Below, piece after piece: positions 40,644 to 49,228 of a DNA stretch of 64,000 nt; positions within the stretch are counted from its first letter, which is position 1; each line of letters begins with the position of its first letter. Under the pieces are notes generated by a model. It ran no database searches. It was not told the DNA's origin and saw nothing but the letters and a program-made list of their open reading frames with translations. The position numbers and the translations under genes were made by a program. Source of the stretch: Nonomuraea sp. NEAU-A123 (GTDB lineage: Bacteria > Actinomycetota > Actinomycetes > Streptosporangiales > Streptosporangiaceae); NCBI RefSeq assembly GCF_018603905.1, contig NZ_JAHFZZ010000012.1, positions 292,865 through 356,864 of the forward strand, written 5' to 3'.

Positions 40644-41714
40644 GTGCCTACCTCGAAACGCCCGCGCCACCCCGTCGTCGCCGTCACCGGGGCCGCCTCA
40701 GGCATAGGCCGGGAGCTGCTCGCAAAGCTCGTGTCCTCCGCGGATTTCCGCAGGGTGGTGGCCATTGACGAGGAGCGCGGTGACGTCCAGGAAGCCACCT
40801 GGAGAGTGATCGACGTGCGGGATCCGCTCTTGGCGAACCGCATCTCCGACATCGACGTCCTGGTCCACCTGGCCGGTGACTACGCCGTCGACGCGAACCC
40901 CGCCGAGCGGCGCGCGTACAATCTGCGAGCTGCGCAAACGGTGCTCACCGCGAGCGCCGCCGCGCGCGTCCGGCGCGTCGTGCTCGTCACGAGCGCGATG
41001 GTGTACGGCGCCGCGCCCGAGAACGACGTGCCCCTGCCCGAGGTGGCCCCGGTCGCGGCCGAACCCGACACGGGGGTCGTGGGCGACTATCTGGAGATCG
41101 AGGCGCTCGTACGCAGATCGTCGCGGACCCACCCCGGCCTGGAGGTGACCGTCCTGAGGCCGGCGGCCGTGGTCGGTCCCGGCATCGACACGGTCATCAC
41201 CCGCCATTTCGAGTCGCCCAGGCTGCTCACGGTCAAGGGCTGTTCGCCGCGCTGGCAGTTCTGCCACGTCGACGACCTGGTCTCGGCGCTGGAGCTGGCC
41301 GCGCGCGGTGTGGTGACCGGCGTGGCCGCCGTCGGCTCCGACGGGTGGCTGGAGCAGGAGCAGGTCGAGGAGCTGTCCGGATTGCGGCGCTTCGAGCTGC
41401 CCGCGGGCCTCACCTTCGGTACGGCGCAGCGCCTGCACCGGCTGGGCATCACCCCGGCCCCCGCGACGGACCTGCACTACGTCGTCTACCCGTGGGTCGT
41501 CGACGCCACAGCGCTGCGTGAGGCGGGCTGGAAGCCCGTCTGGACCAACGAGGCCGCGTTCGAGCAGCTTCTTGAGCTGCGCGAGAAGAGGACCACCGTG
41601 GTCGGCAGGCGGCTGCCGGTCAAGGAGGCCACGCTCACGGCCGCCGGCGCCACGGTCGCGGTCATCGGCACCGCCGCCATCGTCCGCCAGGTGCGCAAGA
41701 AGCGCCGTCTGTGA
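40644..41714 (+). CDS. NAD-dependent epimerase/dehydratase with C-terminal anchor
   Basis: About 356 residues, extended SDR fold: VAVTGAASGIGREL is the nucleotide-binding glycine motif, LVHLAGDYAVD follows, the active-site-like SAMVYG region has Tyr and the VGDYLEIEALVRR helix supplies a position where Lys is expected but not obvious. The C-terminus (TVAVIGTAAIVRQVRKKRRL) looks like a tail anchor. GTG 40644 with GTGAGGACC upstream is preferred to 40626. No substrate can be named. Confidence 0.82.
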   Translation: MPTSKRPRHPVVAVTGAASGIGRELLAKLVSSADFRRVVAIDEERGDVQEATWRVIDVRDPLLANRISDIDVLVHLAGDYAVDANPAERRAYNLRAAQTVLTASAAARVRRVVLVTSAMVYGAAPENDVPLPEVAPVAAEPDTGVVGDYLEIEALVRRSSRTHPGLEVTVLRPAAVVGPGIDTVITRHFESPRLLTVKGCSPRWQFCHVDDLVSALELAARGVVTGVAAVGSDGWLEQEQVEELSGLRRFELPAGLTFGTAQRLHRLGITPAPATDLHYVVYPWVVDATALREAGWKPVWTNEAAFEQLLELREKRTTVVGRRLPVKEATLTAAGATVAVIGTAAIVRQVRKKRRL

Positions 41715-41731
41715 ATATGTAGGCTCTTTCC

Positions 41732-42157
41732 GTGGACGTCATCCGGTTGCTCGGGATTCGCGAGACCTCGCTCTCCGTCGACGAGGTGCTGGCCGCCGTT
41801 GGGGACCACGCGGCAGGAGGCACCACGCTCTTCGTCGGCACCGTGCGAGAGCAGGACCACGGCAAGCCCGTGACCAGGCTCTCCTACTCGGCGCACCCCT
41901 CGGCCCTCGACGCGCTGCGCCAGGTGGCGGAGAAGGTGGCCGCCGACTTCCCGGTCACCGCGCTCGCCGCCGTCCACCGGGTCGGCGATCTGGAGCTCGG
42001 CGACATCGCCGTGATCGTCGCGGTCGCCTGCCCCCACCGGGGCGAGGCTTTCGAGGCGTCGCGCAGGCTGATCGACGACCTCAAGTCGCAGGTCCCGATC
42101 TGGAAACACCAGATCTTCGCCGATGGGTCGGCCGAGTGGGTCGGTGCCTGCCAATAA
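41732..42157 (+). CDS. moaE: Molybdopterin synthase catalytic subunit MoaE
   Basis: 141 residues, normal MoaE length. TTLFVGTVREQDHGKPV, HRVGDLELGDIAV and VACPHRGEAFEA match the family, and IWKHQIF holds the conserved lysine pocket. It converts precursor Z to molybdopterin with MoaD, but no moaD or other cofactor genes are adjacent. Start is GTG 41732. It lies 17 bases after the SDR gene and 10 before the Lon-like gene, so they may share a transcript. Confidence 0.92.
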   Translation: MDVIRLLGIRETSLSVDEVLAAVGDHAAGGTTLFVGTVREQDHGKPVTRLSYSAHPSALDALRQVAEKVAADFPVTALAAVHRVGDLELGDIAVIVAVACPHRGEAFEASRRLIDDLKSQVPIWKHQIFADGSAEWVGACQ

Positions 42158-42167
42158 GCTCGTCCTC

Positions 42168-43214
42168 ATGTCGCGACGCGCCTTGACCCTCCTGGTTGCG
42201 GGCTTCCTCGTGCTGGCGCTCGGTGTCGCAGGGGCTTTCCTGCCCGTCCCGTACGTCGTACTGAGTCCTGGACCGACCGAGAACACCATCGGCGAGGTCG
42301 AGAAGAAGCCCGTGATCACGATCAGCGGGCATCAGACCTATCCGACGGACGGTGCGCTGAGGCTGGTCACGGTGGCTTACCAGGGCGGCCCGAGCAGCAG
42401 GATCGATCTGCTGACCGCGTTGCGCGGCTGGGTCGATCCGACGGTCGCGGTCGTCCCCGAGGAGACCATCTTCCCCAAGTCCCGCTCGCCCAAAGAGGTC
42501 GAGGAGGAGAACACGGTCGAGATGACCAACTCCCAGGACTTCGCCACCGCGGCCGCGCTGACCGAGCTCAAGATCCCCTTCGGCATGATCGTCACGGTCG
42601 CGTCCACGGAGAAGGGCAAGCCGGCCGACGGCAAGCTGCGGAAGGGCGACGAGATCAGCGCCGTCGACGGCAAACCGGTCGCGGACGTCAAGACCATCAG
42701 CGACGCCGTCAAGGCGCACAAACCTGGCGAAAGCGTGGCCTTCGCCGTCACCAGGGGCAAGGACAAGACCGACATCAGCCTGCCGACCGTGGTGGGTCCC
42801 TCGGGCCAGGCCGTCGTGGGTGTGGTCATGCAGGAGAGCTACAAGTTCCCGTTCAAGGTCGACATCAACGTGGGTGACGTCGGCGGGCCGAGCGCCGGGC
42901 TGATGTTCTCGCTCGGCATCCTCGACAAGCTGACCCCCGGCGAGATCACTGGTGGCAAGGACATCGCCGGCACCGGCACGATCCAGGCATCGGGCGAGGT
43001 CGGGCCCATCGGCGGCATCGCCCAGAAGATGGTCGGCGCCCGCAAGTCCGGCGCGACCGTGTTCCTGACCCCGGCCGACAACTGCGCCGAGGCCATGAAG
43101 GCCGTCCCCGACGGGCTCCGCCTGGTGAAGGCCGAGACGCTGCACGCGGCGGTCGGCGCGCTCGACGCGCTACGCACGGGTAAAGGCGATGTGCCCGCTT
43201 GCGCTGCCGGATGA
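42168..43214 (+). CDS. Secreted/membrane PDZ-Lon-like serine protease (YlbL family)
   Basis: 348 residues. An N-terminal membrane segment (LTLLVAGFLVLALGVAGAFL) is followed by a PDZ domain (KLRKGDEISAVDGKPVADV) and an S16 Lon-type protease domain with the catalytic Ser in GGPSAGLMFSLG and Lys in GGIAQKMVGARKSG. The protease domain would face outside. It corresponds to Rv3194c, which also neighbours the UPF0182 gene. ATG 42168 is the start that leaves a clean signal anchor. Substrates are unknown. Confidence 0.9.
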   Translation: MSRRALTLLVAGFLVLALGVAGAFLPVPYVVLSPGPTENTIGEVEKKPVITISGHQTYPTDGALRLVTVAYQGGPSSRIDLLTALRGWVDPTVAVVPEETIFPKSRSPKEVEEENTVEMTNSQDFATAAALTELKIPFGMIVTVASTEKGKPADGKLRKGDEISAVDGKPVADVKTISDAVKAHKPGESVAFAVTRGKDKTDISLPTVVGPSGQAVVGVVMQESYKFPFKVDINVGDVGGPSAGLMFSLGILDKLTPGEITGGKDIAGTGTIQASGEVGPIGGIAQKMVGARKSGATVFLTPADNCAEAMKAVPDGLRLVKAETLHAAVGALDALRTGKGDVPACAAG

Positions 43215-43310
43215 AACTTCTGGCGATCGCCATGCGTTAGCCGTACGGCTGGCACAGCGGTGTAGGTTGCCAGACACGGACCGTTTGTTCAACACGACGA
43301 GGGGTTGGCC

Positions 43311-46307
43311 TTGAGCTTCCGGACCCCAGGAGCCGGCGGCAGGGCAATGCGCTTGCCCCGCCGACCGCGACTGCTTCTTCCGGTCGCGATCGCACTCGTG
43401 GCGATTGTGGCGCTATTTTTCCTATTTTCCGGTATTTATACCGATTTTTTGTGGTTCGACACGGTCGACCCTTCCGTCGACTACACGTCCGTCTTTTCGG
43501 GCGTCCTGCTGACCGAGATCGTGCTGTTCCTGGTCGGAGCGGTGCTGATGGTCGGCATCGCCGGCGGCAACATGCTGCTGGCCTTCCGGATGCGGCCGAT
43601 GTTCGGCCCCGCCATGTTCGGCGGCGGCAGCGGCGCGGACCGTTACCGGATGGCGCTCGACCCCCACCGTAAGCTGATCTTCATCGTCGGCATGGGCCTG
43701 CTCGCGCTCTTCGCGGGCTCGTCGTTCGCCGGGCAGTGGCAGACCTGGATGGAGTTCATCAACGGGGTGCCCTTCGGCAAGACGGAGCCCCTGTTCGGGA
43801 TGGACATCTCGTTCTTCATGTTCGACTACCCGTTCATTCGGATGGTCCTGAACTTCCTGTTCACCGCCGTGATCATCTCGATCATCCTGGCGGGGATCAC
43901 GCACTACCTCTACGGCGGCTTCCGGCTGCAGTCACCGGGCGTGCACGCCTCGCGCGCGGCGCGTGCCCACCTGTCGGTGCTGCTCGGCGTGTTCGTGCTG
44001 CTCAAGGCCATCGCCTACTGGATCGACCGATTCGGGCTGGTCTTCTCCGACCGCGGCTTCGTGCACGGCGCCTCCTATACGGACGTCAACGCGGTGCTCC
44101 CGGCGAAGACCATCCTGGCGATCATCGCGTTGATCTGCGCCGCGCTGTTCTTCGCCGGTGTCATTCGGCCCGGCGGCATGCTGCCCGGCGTCTCCTTCGG
44201 CCTGCTCGTGCTCTCGGCCATCCTGATCGGCGGCGTCTATCCGGCGCTGGTCGAGCAGTTCCAGGTCAAGCCGAACCAGCAGCTCAAGGAGACGGCCTAC
44301 ATCCAGCGCAACATCGACGCGACACGGGCCTCGTACAACGTCGACCAGACGGAGATACTGCCCTACACCGCGGAGGCCGACCCGACCAAGGTCGAGAGCA
44401 ACGGCGACGCCTCGGTGTCCGGTGTCAGGCTGCTCGACCCGGCGCTGGTCTCCGCGACGTACGAGCAGACCCAGCGCATCCGCGGCTTCTACGGCTTCTC
44501 CGACCAGCTCGACGTCGACCGCTACCCCGATGCCTCGGGCAAGCAGGTCGACCACGTCGTCGGCGTACGCGAGCTGCTCGGGGTGCCCGAGGGCCAGAAC
44601 AACTGGATCAACAACGCCCTCGTCTACACCCACGGTTACGGCATCGTGGCGGCGCCCGGCAACGAGGTCGACCCGGGCGGCCTGCCCGACTACGACGCCA
44701 AGGACATGCCGGTCATGGGCCCGCTGGTCAACACGACCAAGCTGAAGGAGTCGCGGGTCTACTTCGGCGAGAGCCCGGCGTCCTCCGAATACGTCATCGC
44801 CGGCGGCAACCCGAAGAACCCGCAGGAGCTCGACTACCCGGAAACGGGTGGCACCGGCCAGAAGAACACCACATACACCGGCAAGGGCGGCGTCCCGGTC
44901 GGCTCGTTCCTCAACCGGCTCGTCTACGCGGCCAAGTACGGCGAGAAGAACATCCTGCTCTCGGGTGACGTCAACGACAATTCCAAGATCCTGTACGTGC
45001 GTAACCCGCGCGAACGGGTCGAGAAGGTCGCACCGTTCCTGACCCTCGACGGCAACCCCTACCCGTCGATCGTCGACGGGCGGATCACCTGGATCATCGA
45101 CGGTTACACGACCTCCAACGAATACCCGTACGCGCAGAGCGAGAGCCTGGGCGACATGACCAGCGACACGACCACCGGCCGCCGCGTGGTCGCCCAGCAG
45201 CCGCAAGACAAGATCAACTACATCCGCAACTCGGTCAAGGCCACCGTCGACGCCTACGACGGCACGGTCACCCTGTACGGCTGGGACGAGAACGACCCGG
45301 TGCTCAAGACGTGGAGCAAGGCCTTCCCCGGCATCATCCAGCCGCAGTCGAAGATGAGCGCCGACCTCAGGGCCCACGTGCGTTACCCGGAAGACCTGTT
45401 CAAGGTGCAGCGCTACACCCTGTCGCGCTACCACATCACCAACCCCGCCGCCTTCTACAGCGGCCAGGACTTCTGGAACATCCCGAGCGACCCGTCACAG
45501 GGCGAGAACACCAAGCAGCCGCCCTACTACGTGACGACGACGATGCCCGTCCAGAACCAGGCGCCGACGTTCTCGCTGACGACGACGTTCGTCCCGAAAC
45601 AGGGACCCAACCTGGCGGCCTTCATGGCGGTCGACTCGGTGGCCGGCCCCAACTACGGCAAGCTACGCATCCTGCGAATGCCGTCCAACACCCCCATCCC
45701 GGGCCCCGGCCAGGCACAGAACGCCTTCCAGAGCCGATTCGCCGGCGAACTGAACCTGCTGGGCGTCGGCGCCTCCTCGGTCCGTTACGGAAATCTGCTG
45801 ACCCTGCCCTATGCGGGCGGGCTGGTGTACATCGAGCCGGTGTACATCCAGGTCGCCGCCGGTGGCGGGCAGGAGCCGTACCCGATCCTGCAGCGCGTCC
45901 TTGTGTCGTTCGGCAGCAAGATCGGTGTTGCCCGGACCCTTCCGGAAGCTCTGAAACAGGTCTTCGGCGACGGACAACAGCAGCAGACGCCACCCAACAA
46001 CGAGCAGGTGAAACCCAACCAGAACACCACGGCTCTGAAGGCGGCGATCGACAACGCCCAGAACGCCTACAACGAGGCCCAGAAGGCGCTGCAGTCAAGT
46101 CCGCCCAACTGGGACGCCTACGGTAAGGCCCAGAAGCAGCTGGAAGAGGCACTGAAGGCTCTGGAAGGGCTGGGTGCTCTGCCGAGCACCACCGCCACCC
46201 CGACGCCGTCACCGTCGGCCTCTCCGTCGTCCGCACCGTCGTCGTCACCCTCGGTGTCGCCGTCGGCGTCCGGCTCTCCGACGGCGACACCGACGGCCAG
46301 CCCGTAG
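43311..46307 (+). CDS. UPF0182 family membrane protein
   Basis: About 998 residues. Several N-terminal membrane helices (LLLPVAIALVAIVALFFLF, EIVLFLVGAVLMVGIAGG, IFIVGMGLLALFAGSSF, LLGVFVLLKAIAYWI) are followed by a large extracytoplasmic domain and a Ser/Pro/Thr-rich tail (TPSPSASPSSAPSSS). It is the homologue of Rv3193c. TTG 43311 with GAGGGG upstream is my choice; ATG 43347 is possible. An AT-rich codon run at 43414-43456 is unusual for this genome. An internal piece of this gene has been copied to 18749-19012. Confidence 0.92.
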   Translation: MSFRTPGAGGRAMRLPRRPRLLLPVAIALVAIVALFFLFSGIYTDFLWFDTVDPSVDYTSVFSGVLLTEIVLFLVGAVLMVGIAGGNMLLAFRMRPMFGPAMFGGGSGADRYRMALDPHRKLIFIVGMGLLALFAGSSFAGQWQTWMEFINGVPFGKTEPLFGMDISFFMFDYPFIRMVLNFLFTAVIISIILAGITHYLYGGFRLQSPGVHASRAARAHLSVLLGVFVLLKAIAYWIDRFGLVFSDRGFVHGASYTDVNAVLPAKTILAIIALICAALFFAGVIRPGGMLPGVSFGLLVLSAILIGGVYPALVEQFQVKPNQQLKETAYIQRNIDATRASYNVDQTEILPYTAEADPTKVESNGDASVSGVRLLDPALVSATYEQTQRIRGFYGFSDQLDVDRYPDASGKQVDHVVGVRELLGVPEGQNNWINNALVYTHGYGIVAAPGNEVDPGGLPDYDAKDMPVMGPLVNTTKLKESRVYFGESPASSEYVIAGGNPKNPQELDYPETGGTGQKNTTYTGKGGVPVGSFLNRLVYAAKYGEKNILLSGDVNDNSKILYVRNPRERVEKVAPFLTLDGNPYPSIVDGRITWIIDGYTTSNEYPYAQSESLGDMTSDTTTGRRVVAQQPQDKINYIRNSVKATVDAYDGTVTLYGWDENDPVLKTWSKAFPGIIQPQSKMSADLRAHVRYPEDLFKVQRYTLSRYHITNPAAFYSGQDFWNIPSDPSQGENTKQPPYYVTTTMPVQNQAPTFSLTTTFVPKQGPNLAAFMAVDSVAGPNYGKLRILRMPSNTPIPGPGQAQNAFQSRFAGELNLLGVGASSVRYGNLLTLPYAGGLVYIEPVYIQVAAGGGQEPYPILQRVLVSFGSKIGVARTLPEALKQVFGDGQQQQTPPNNEQVKPNQNTTALKAAIDNAQNAYNEAQKALQSSPPNWDAYGKAQKQLEEALKALEGLGALPSTTATPTPSPSASPSSAPSSSPSVSPSASGSPTATPTASP

Positions 46308-46338
46308 GTTCCTCGATTTGCGTCCACCCCGCGCCACC

Positions 46339-46344
46339 TATAGT
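46339..46344 (+). promoter_or_regulatory. Probable -10 of tRNA-fMet promoter
   Basis: TATAGT lies 17 bases before the tRNA, in the gap after the UPF0182 stop. A weak -35 candidate (TTGCGT, 46318-46323) is 15 bases upstream. Confidence 0.5.
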
Positions 46345-46361
46345 CTTTAGACACACACCGA

Positions 46362-46438
46362 CGCGGGGTGGAGCAGTTCGGTAGCTCGCTGGGCTCATAA
46401 CCCAGAGGTCGCAGGTTCAAATCCTGCCCCCGCTACCA
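46362..46438 (+). tRNA. Initiator tRNA-fMet (CAT)
   Basis: A 77-base cloverleaf with anticodon CAT in an anticodon stem of CTGGG/CCCAG, which includes the three G:C pairs typical of initiators. The acceptor has a 1-72 mismatch (C opposite T), another initiator hallmark, while bases 2-7 pair. GGTTCAAATCC forms the T arm and CCA is encoded. It is followed by a strong terminator. Confidence 0.95.
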
Positions 46439-46441
46439 AGT

Positions 46442-46480
46442 CGAAAAGGCCCTTCAGGATAATCCTGAAGGGCCTTTTCG
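46442..46480 (+). terminator. Intrinsic terminator of tRNA-fMet
   Basis: A perfect 18-bp stem (arms CGAAAAGGCCCTTCAGGA and TCCTGAAGGGCCTTTTCG) with loop TAA starts four bases after the tRNA. The descending arm contains TTTT. Confidence 0.92.
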
Positions 46481-46590
46481 CATGCCCTGTCACAAAGGGC
46501 TTCGTACGGGGTGCATGGCAGCCTATTGTGGCTGCTCACGAACTTTGCTGAGTCGGTCGCCTTTCCATCCACCGTGACTCGACCTTTTAG

Positions 46591-46728
46591 CGGTACGTCG
46601 CGATTACCGAGGCCGGTCGCGAGTATGTGCGCTTGCACGAGCGGCTTGATCACGTCAGGCAGGACGGCGCCGCGTCTGACCGGGAGCGCCGCGGCGGGAC
46701 CACGTCGGCGCAGTACGCGGTTCGGTGA
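46591..46728 (+). pseudogene. C-terminal remnant of a winged-helix-like regulator
   Basis: A 45-codon frame without a start codon, immediately preceded by an in-frame TAG. It reads RYVAITEAGREYVRLHER near its beginning, a pattern common at the end of MarR/PadR-type winged helices. It ends in TGA at 46726. It lies just after the tRNA-fMet terminator and has no upstream remainder. I treat it as a gene remnant, with modest confidence in the family. Confidence 0.45.
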
Positions 46729-46743
46729 CCAAACGGGTCGAGG

Positions 46744-47217
46744 CTAACCGGCCGACCCGCCCCCATGGGCAAGGACGGCACAGTGTCCGAGACCCGCGAG
46801 ACCGCACATCGTCAGCTCGACCACTACTCCGGTCAAGACCCACTGAGGCCAGGTCTGGACCGGCCCATCGCCGTCGGACACCCAGAGTACGAAGATCAAG
46901 TTGGCGAGTCCGCAGAGCAGGAGTCCAGCGCTCAGGCGGATGTATGCACGGCGGGGGATCGACCGCCCTAATCGCCACAGGAGCATTGGTAGGGAGAACA
47001 TGGCGAAAGTGCGCATCGCGCCGCCCGCGAAGGTGCCCATGAGGTGACCAAGAGGCGCTTGGAAGTAACCGTGGTCGGCCCAGTCGTACTTCTTGGCCAG
47101 CCATGAGCCGGTTGCCCACATCAGCGTGAGAATCACCAAAATGACAAGGAACTCGCTGATGGACTCAGGGAACGAAGCGCTTCGTTTTCGATCTTCGGTG
47201 GAAGGCGTGTCGCTCAT
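46744..47217 (-). CDS. Four-helix membrane protein of unknown function
   Basis: 157 residues with about four hydrophobic stretches: ISEFLVILVILTLMWATGSWL, MRTFAMFSLPMLLWRL, LSAGLLLCGLANLIFVLWV and WVLTGVVVELTMCGLAGLGHC. The N-terminus is short and hydrophilic (MSDTPSTEDRKRSAS). The ATG at 47217 has GAAGGGC upstream. GC content around it is lower than in neighbours. No family is recognised. Confidence 0.7.
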   Translation of the reverse strand: MSDTPSTEDRKRSASFPESISEFLVILVILTLMWATGSWLAKKYDWADHGYFQAPLGHLMGTFAGGAMRTFAMFSLPMLLWRLGRSIPRRAYIRLSAGLLLCGLANLIFVLWVSDGDGPVQTWPQWVLTGVVVELTMCGLAGLGHCAVLAHGGGSAG

Positions 47218-47434
47218 GGTGCCCTTCGGAGAGATGCCCGGCGCAAGTCTCGCCGAGCTGGCCCGGTACTCAGATCGGACCAATCTTCCCGAATTGTTCT
47301 CATGAGGATCAAGGACGGCCGCGTGGCCCGAGCTTACGGGCCACGCGGCGGGCGTGCGGTCTGAGGTCTTGCCCCCCGTCCCCGCCACTCGGGCCACGCC
47401 TCACCATCGACAGGGCTGTTCGCGCCCGCCCCCG

Positions 47435-48637
47435 TCAGGGAATCCTGGACAGATCGATCACATACCTGCCGCGTTCCGTCCGGTACGTCATCATCCGTCC
47501 GGCCCGGTCGGCGACCGGGACCTCGCCCTGACTGGCTTCATCCCCGATGCCCAGGTCAGCCAACGTCCCGGTCTTCAGGTCGTAGAGCCCTAGACCCGGG
47601 GCGTCGCTTCTGAGGTTGCGCACGTAGAAGCGACTCTGGCCGGGCGGCTCCGGGATCTGGTAGCCGGTCGGCACCTCCTGCTGTTCCGAGCCGTCCCGCG
47701 CCCGGGTGAACGCCCTGCTGCCGTTGCCCATCGTCGAGAGGCAAGACCGCACACCGCAGGCGAGCAACTTCTCTCCCCTGCGGGCAGGGGCCGCGTCGCT
47801 GGTCTGCCCGGTCTCCAGGTTGACCAGGTGCGTGAACGGGGCTCCGTCCTTGGGGCTCCACGAGCCCGGCGAGCCTGCCCATGGCCAGGACAGCAGGTGT
47901 AAATCGGTCCCGCGGTCGATCGGCGTCACCTGGCCCCCGTCCAGGGGAACGCTGAACACCCCGCCCTTCATCACGGAGAACACGATCGTGCCCTTCGCCA
48001 CGGCGAGGCTGTCGATCAGATTGTCTCTGGTCTTGTGCTCGGCCACCTGTCTGGGCTCTCCGCCGGTCAGCGGCGCGGTCCACAGGCGTACGGAGGTCTT
48101 CGTCGAGGTCCACCACGCCACCACGCCTTCACCCATGCTGAAGTTCGAGGCGACCCCGGCCTTCTTCGACGTGGGTATGTCCGCGATCTTCCGCAGATCC
48201 CCTCCGGCCAGGTCGTAGAGATAGAGCGCCTCGGGCTCCTCGACCTCGCGCCATGCCTTGACCAGCAGCGTCCCGTCGTCGGTCAGTGCGACGGGGTGTA
48301 GTTCCCTGCCCTGAGAGTCGTTGACGGGCATCTTCCATACAGCCTGCGGCCACAGCTTCTCGATGGGTTTCGCGGTGGTGGCAGCGCTGATCATCGCGGA
48401 CGGTACTTCCGACGGGCCGACCGCGGGCAGTGCCTTCCCGTCGCCGACCGTCTGCAGGCCCACGGCGACCCCGCCGGCGAGCACCACCACGGCCGCCGCC
48501 GCGAGCAGCGCCTGGGACCTGTGCCTGCGCTGTCGGTAGCCGGTCTCCAGCCGTTCCGCCGCCGGGGCGGCCAGGCGCGGCGCCCGTTCGGCCGCGTGTC
48601 CCAGGGTCCTGCTCAACCGCTCCTCGATACCGCTCAT
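47435..48637 (-). CDS. Single-pass membrane protein with beta-propeller-like ectodomain, sigma-factor partner
   Basis: 400 residues. About 40 N-terminal residues precede one membrane helix (ALLAAAAVVVLAGGVAVGL). The outer part has repeating strands such as HPVALTDDGTLLV, LYLYDLAGGDLRKIADI, VRLWTAPLTGG and LGLYDLKTGTLADLG, suggestive of a beta-propeller. The ATG overlaps the sigma factor stop (ATGA), so the two are coupled. Position and topology suggest it controls the sigma factor, although no anti-sigma fold or zinc motif is visible. It could instead be a regulated sensor. Confidence 0.72.
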   Translation of the reverse strand: MSGIEERLSRTLGHAAERAPRLAAPAAERLETGYRQRRHRSQALLAAAAVVVLAGGVAVGLQTVGDGKALPAVGPSEVPSAMISAATTAKPIEKLWPQAVWKMPVNDSQGRELHPVALTDDGTLLVKAWREVEEPEALYLYDLAGGDLRKIADIPTSKKAGVASNFSMGEGVVAWWTSTKTSVRLWTAPLTGGEPRQVAEHKTRDNLIDSLAVAKGTIVFSVMKGGVFSVPLDGGQVTPIDRGTDLHLLSWPWAGSPGSWSPKDGAPFTHLVNLETGQTSDAAPARRGEKLLACGVRSCLSTMGNGSRAFTRARDGSEQQEVPTGYQIPEPPGQSRFYVRNLRSDAPGLGLYDLKTGTLADLGIGDEASQGEVPVADRAGRMMTYRTERGRYVIDLSRIP

Positions 48638-49212
48638 CGCCGCTCCCCGCGATCCGACCCGACGCCTGACTCGATGTGCTCGCCCACGGCGGAACGGAGC
48701 TTGCCGAGCGCCCGTGACGCCTGACTCCGCACGGTTCCACGAGAGATCCCCAGGGTCGCCGCGATCTCCTCGTCGCTCAGCCCCTCGTAGTAGCGCAGCA
48801 CCAGCACCACCCGCTGCTTGCGGGGCAACCCGGCCAGCGCCTCCCACATCGCCTGCTCGTCTTCGCTGGGCAGTGCGTCGTGGTAGCCGTGCTCTGGTGG
48901 GTCCCAGGCGAGCAGCTCGCGCCGCCGCAACCGCCAGGCCGCCGTGTGCAGCCTGGCCATGGTGGTGCGCACATAACTTTCCGGATTGTCCTTGGCGCGC
49001 AGTCTCGGCCAGGAGGCGCGTAACTTCAGCAGCGCCTCCTGCACCAGGTCGGCCGCGTCGTGCGGGTTCCCAGCCAGGACGTAGCCATAACGCAACAGCG
49101 CATCGCCACGTTCGGCGGCGAACCCGGCGAACCGGGGATCTGCTTCCAACAGCCTTCGCCTTTCGTCGTCCGTGTCACCTCCCAGATGGACTTGCGTGGC
49201 GAACTGTTGCAT
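48634..49212 (-). CDS. SigE-family ECF RNA polymerase sigma factor
   Basis: 192 residues. Region 2 (GDALLRYGYVLAGNPHDAADLVQEALLKL) and region 4 (LPRKQRVVLVLRYYEGLSDEEIAATLGISRGTVRSQ helix-turn-helix portion) are complete. It matches the actinobacterial SigE-like ECF group, which often lacks a dedicated zinc anti-sigma factor. It is coupled to the downstream membrane protein. Start ATG 49212. Target promoters are not predictable here. Confidence 0.88.
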   Translation of the reverse strand: MQQFATQVHLGGDTDDERRRLLEADPRFAGFAAERGDALLRYGYVLAGNPHDAADLVQEALLKLRASWPRLRAKDNPESYVRTTMARLHTAAWRLRRRELLAWDPPEHGYHDALPSEDEQAMWEALAGLPRKQRVVLVLRYYEGLSDEEIAATLGISRGTVRSQASRALGKLRSAVGEHIESGVGSDRGERR

Positions 49213-49228
49213 CGGAGGCTGAGGGACT

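Noticed and set aside
46417..46653. A 78-codon frame antisense to the tRNA end and terminator
   Set aside because: It overlaps the tRNA and its hairpin, and the peptide has no coding character.
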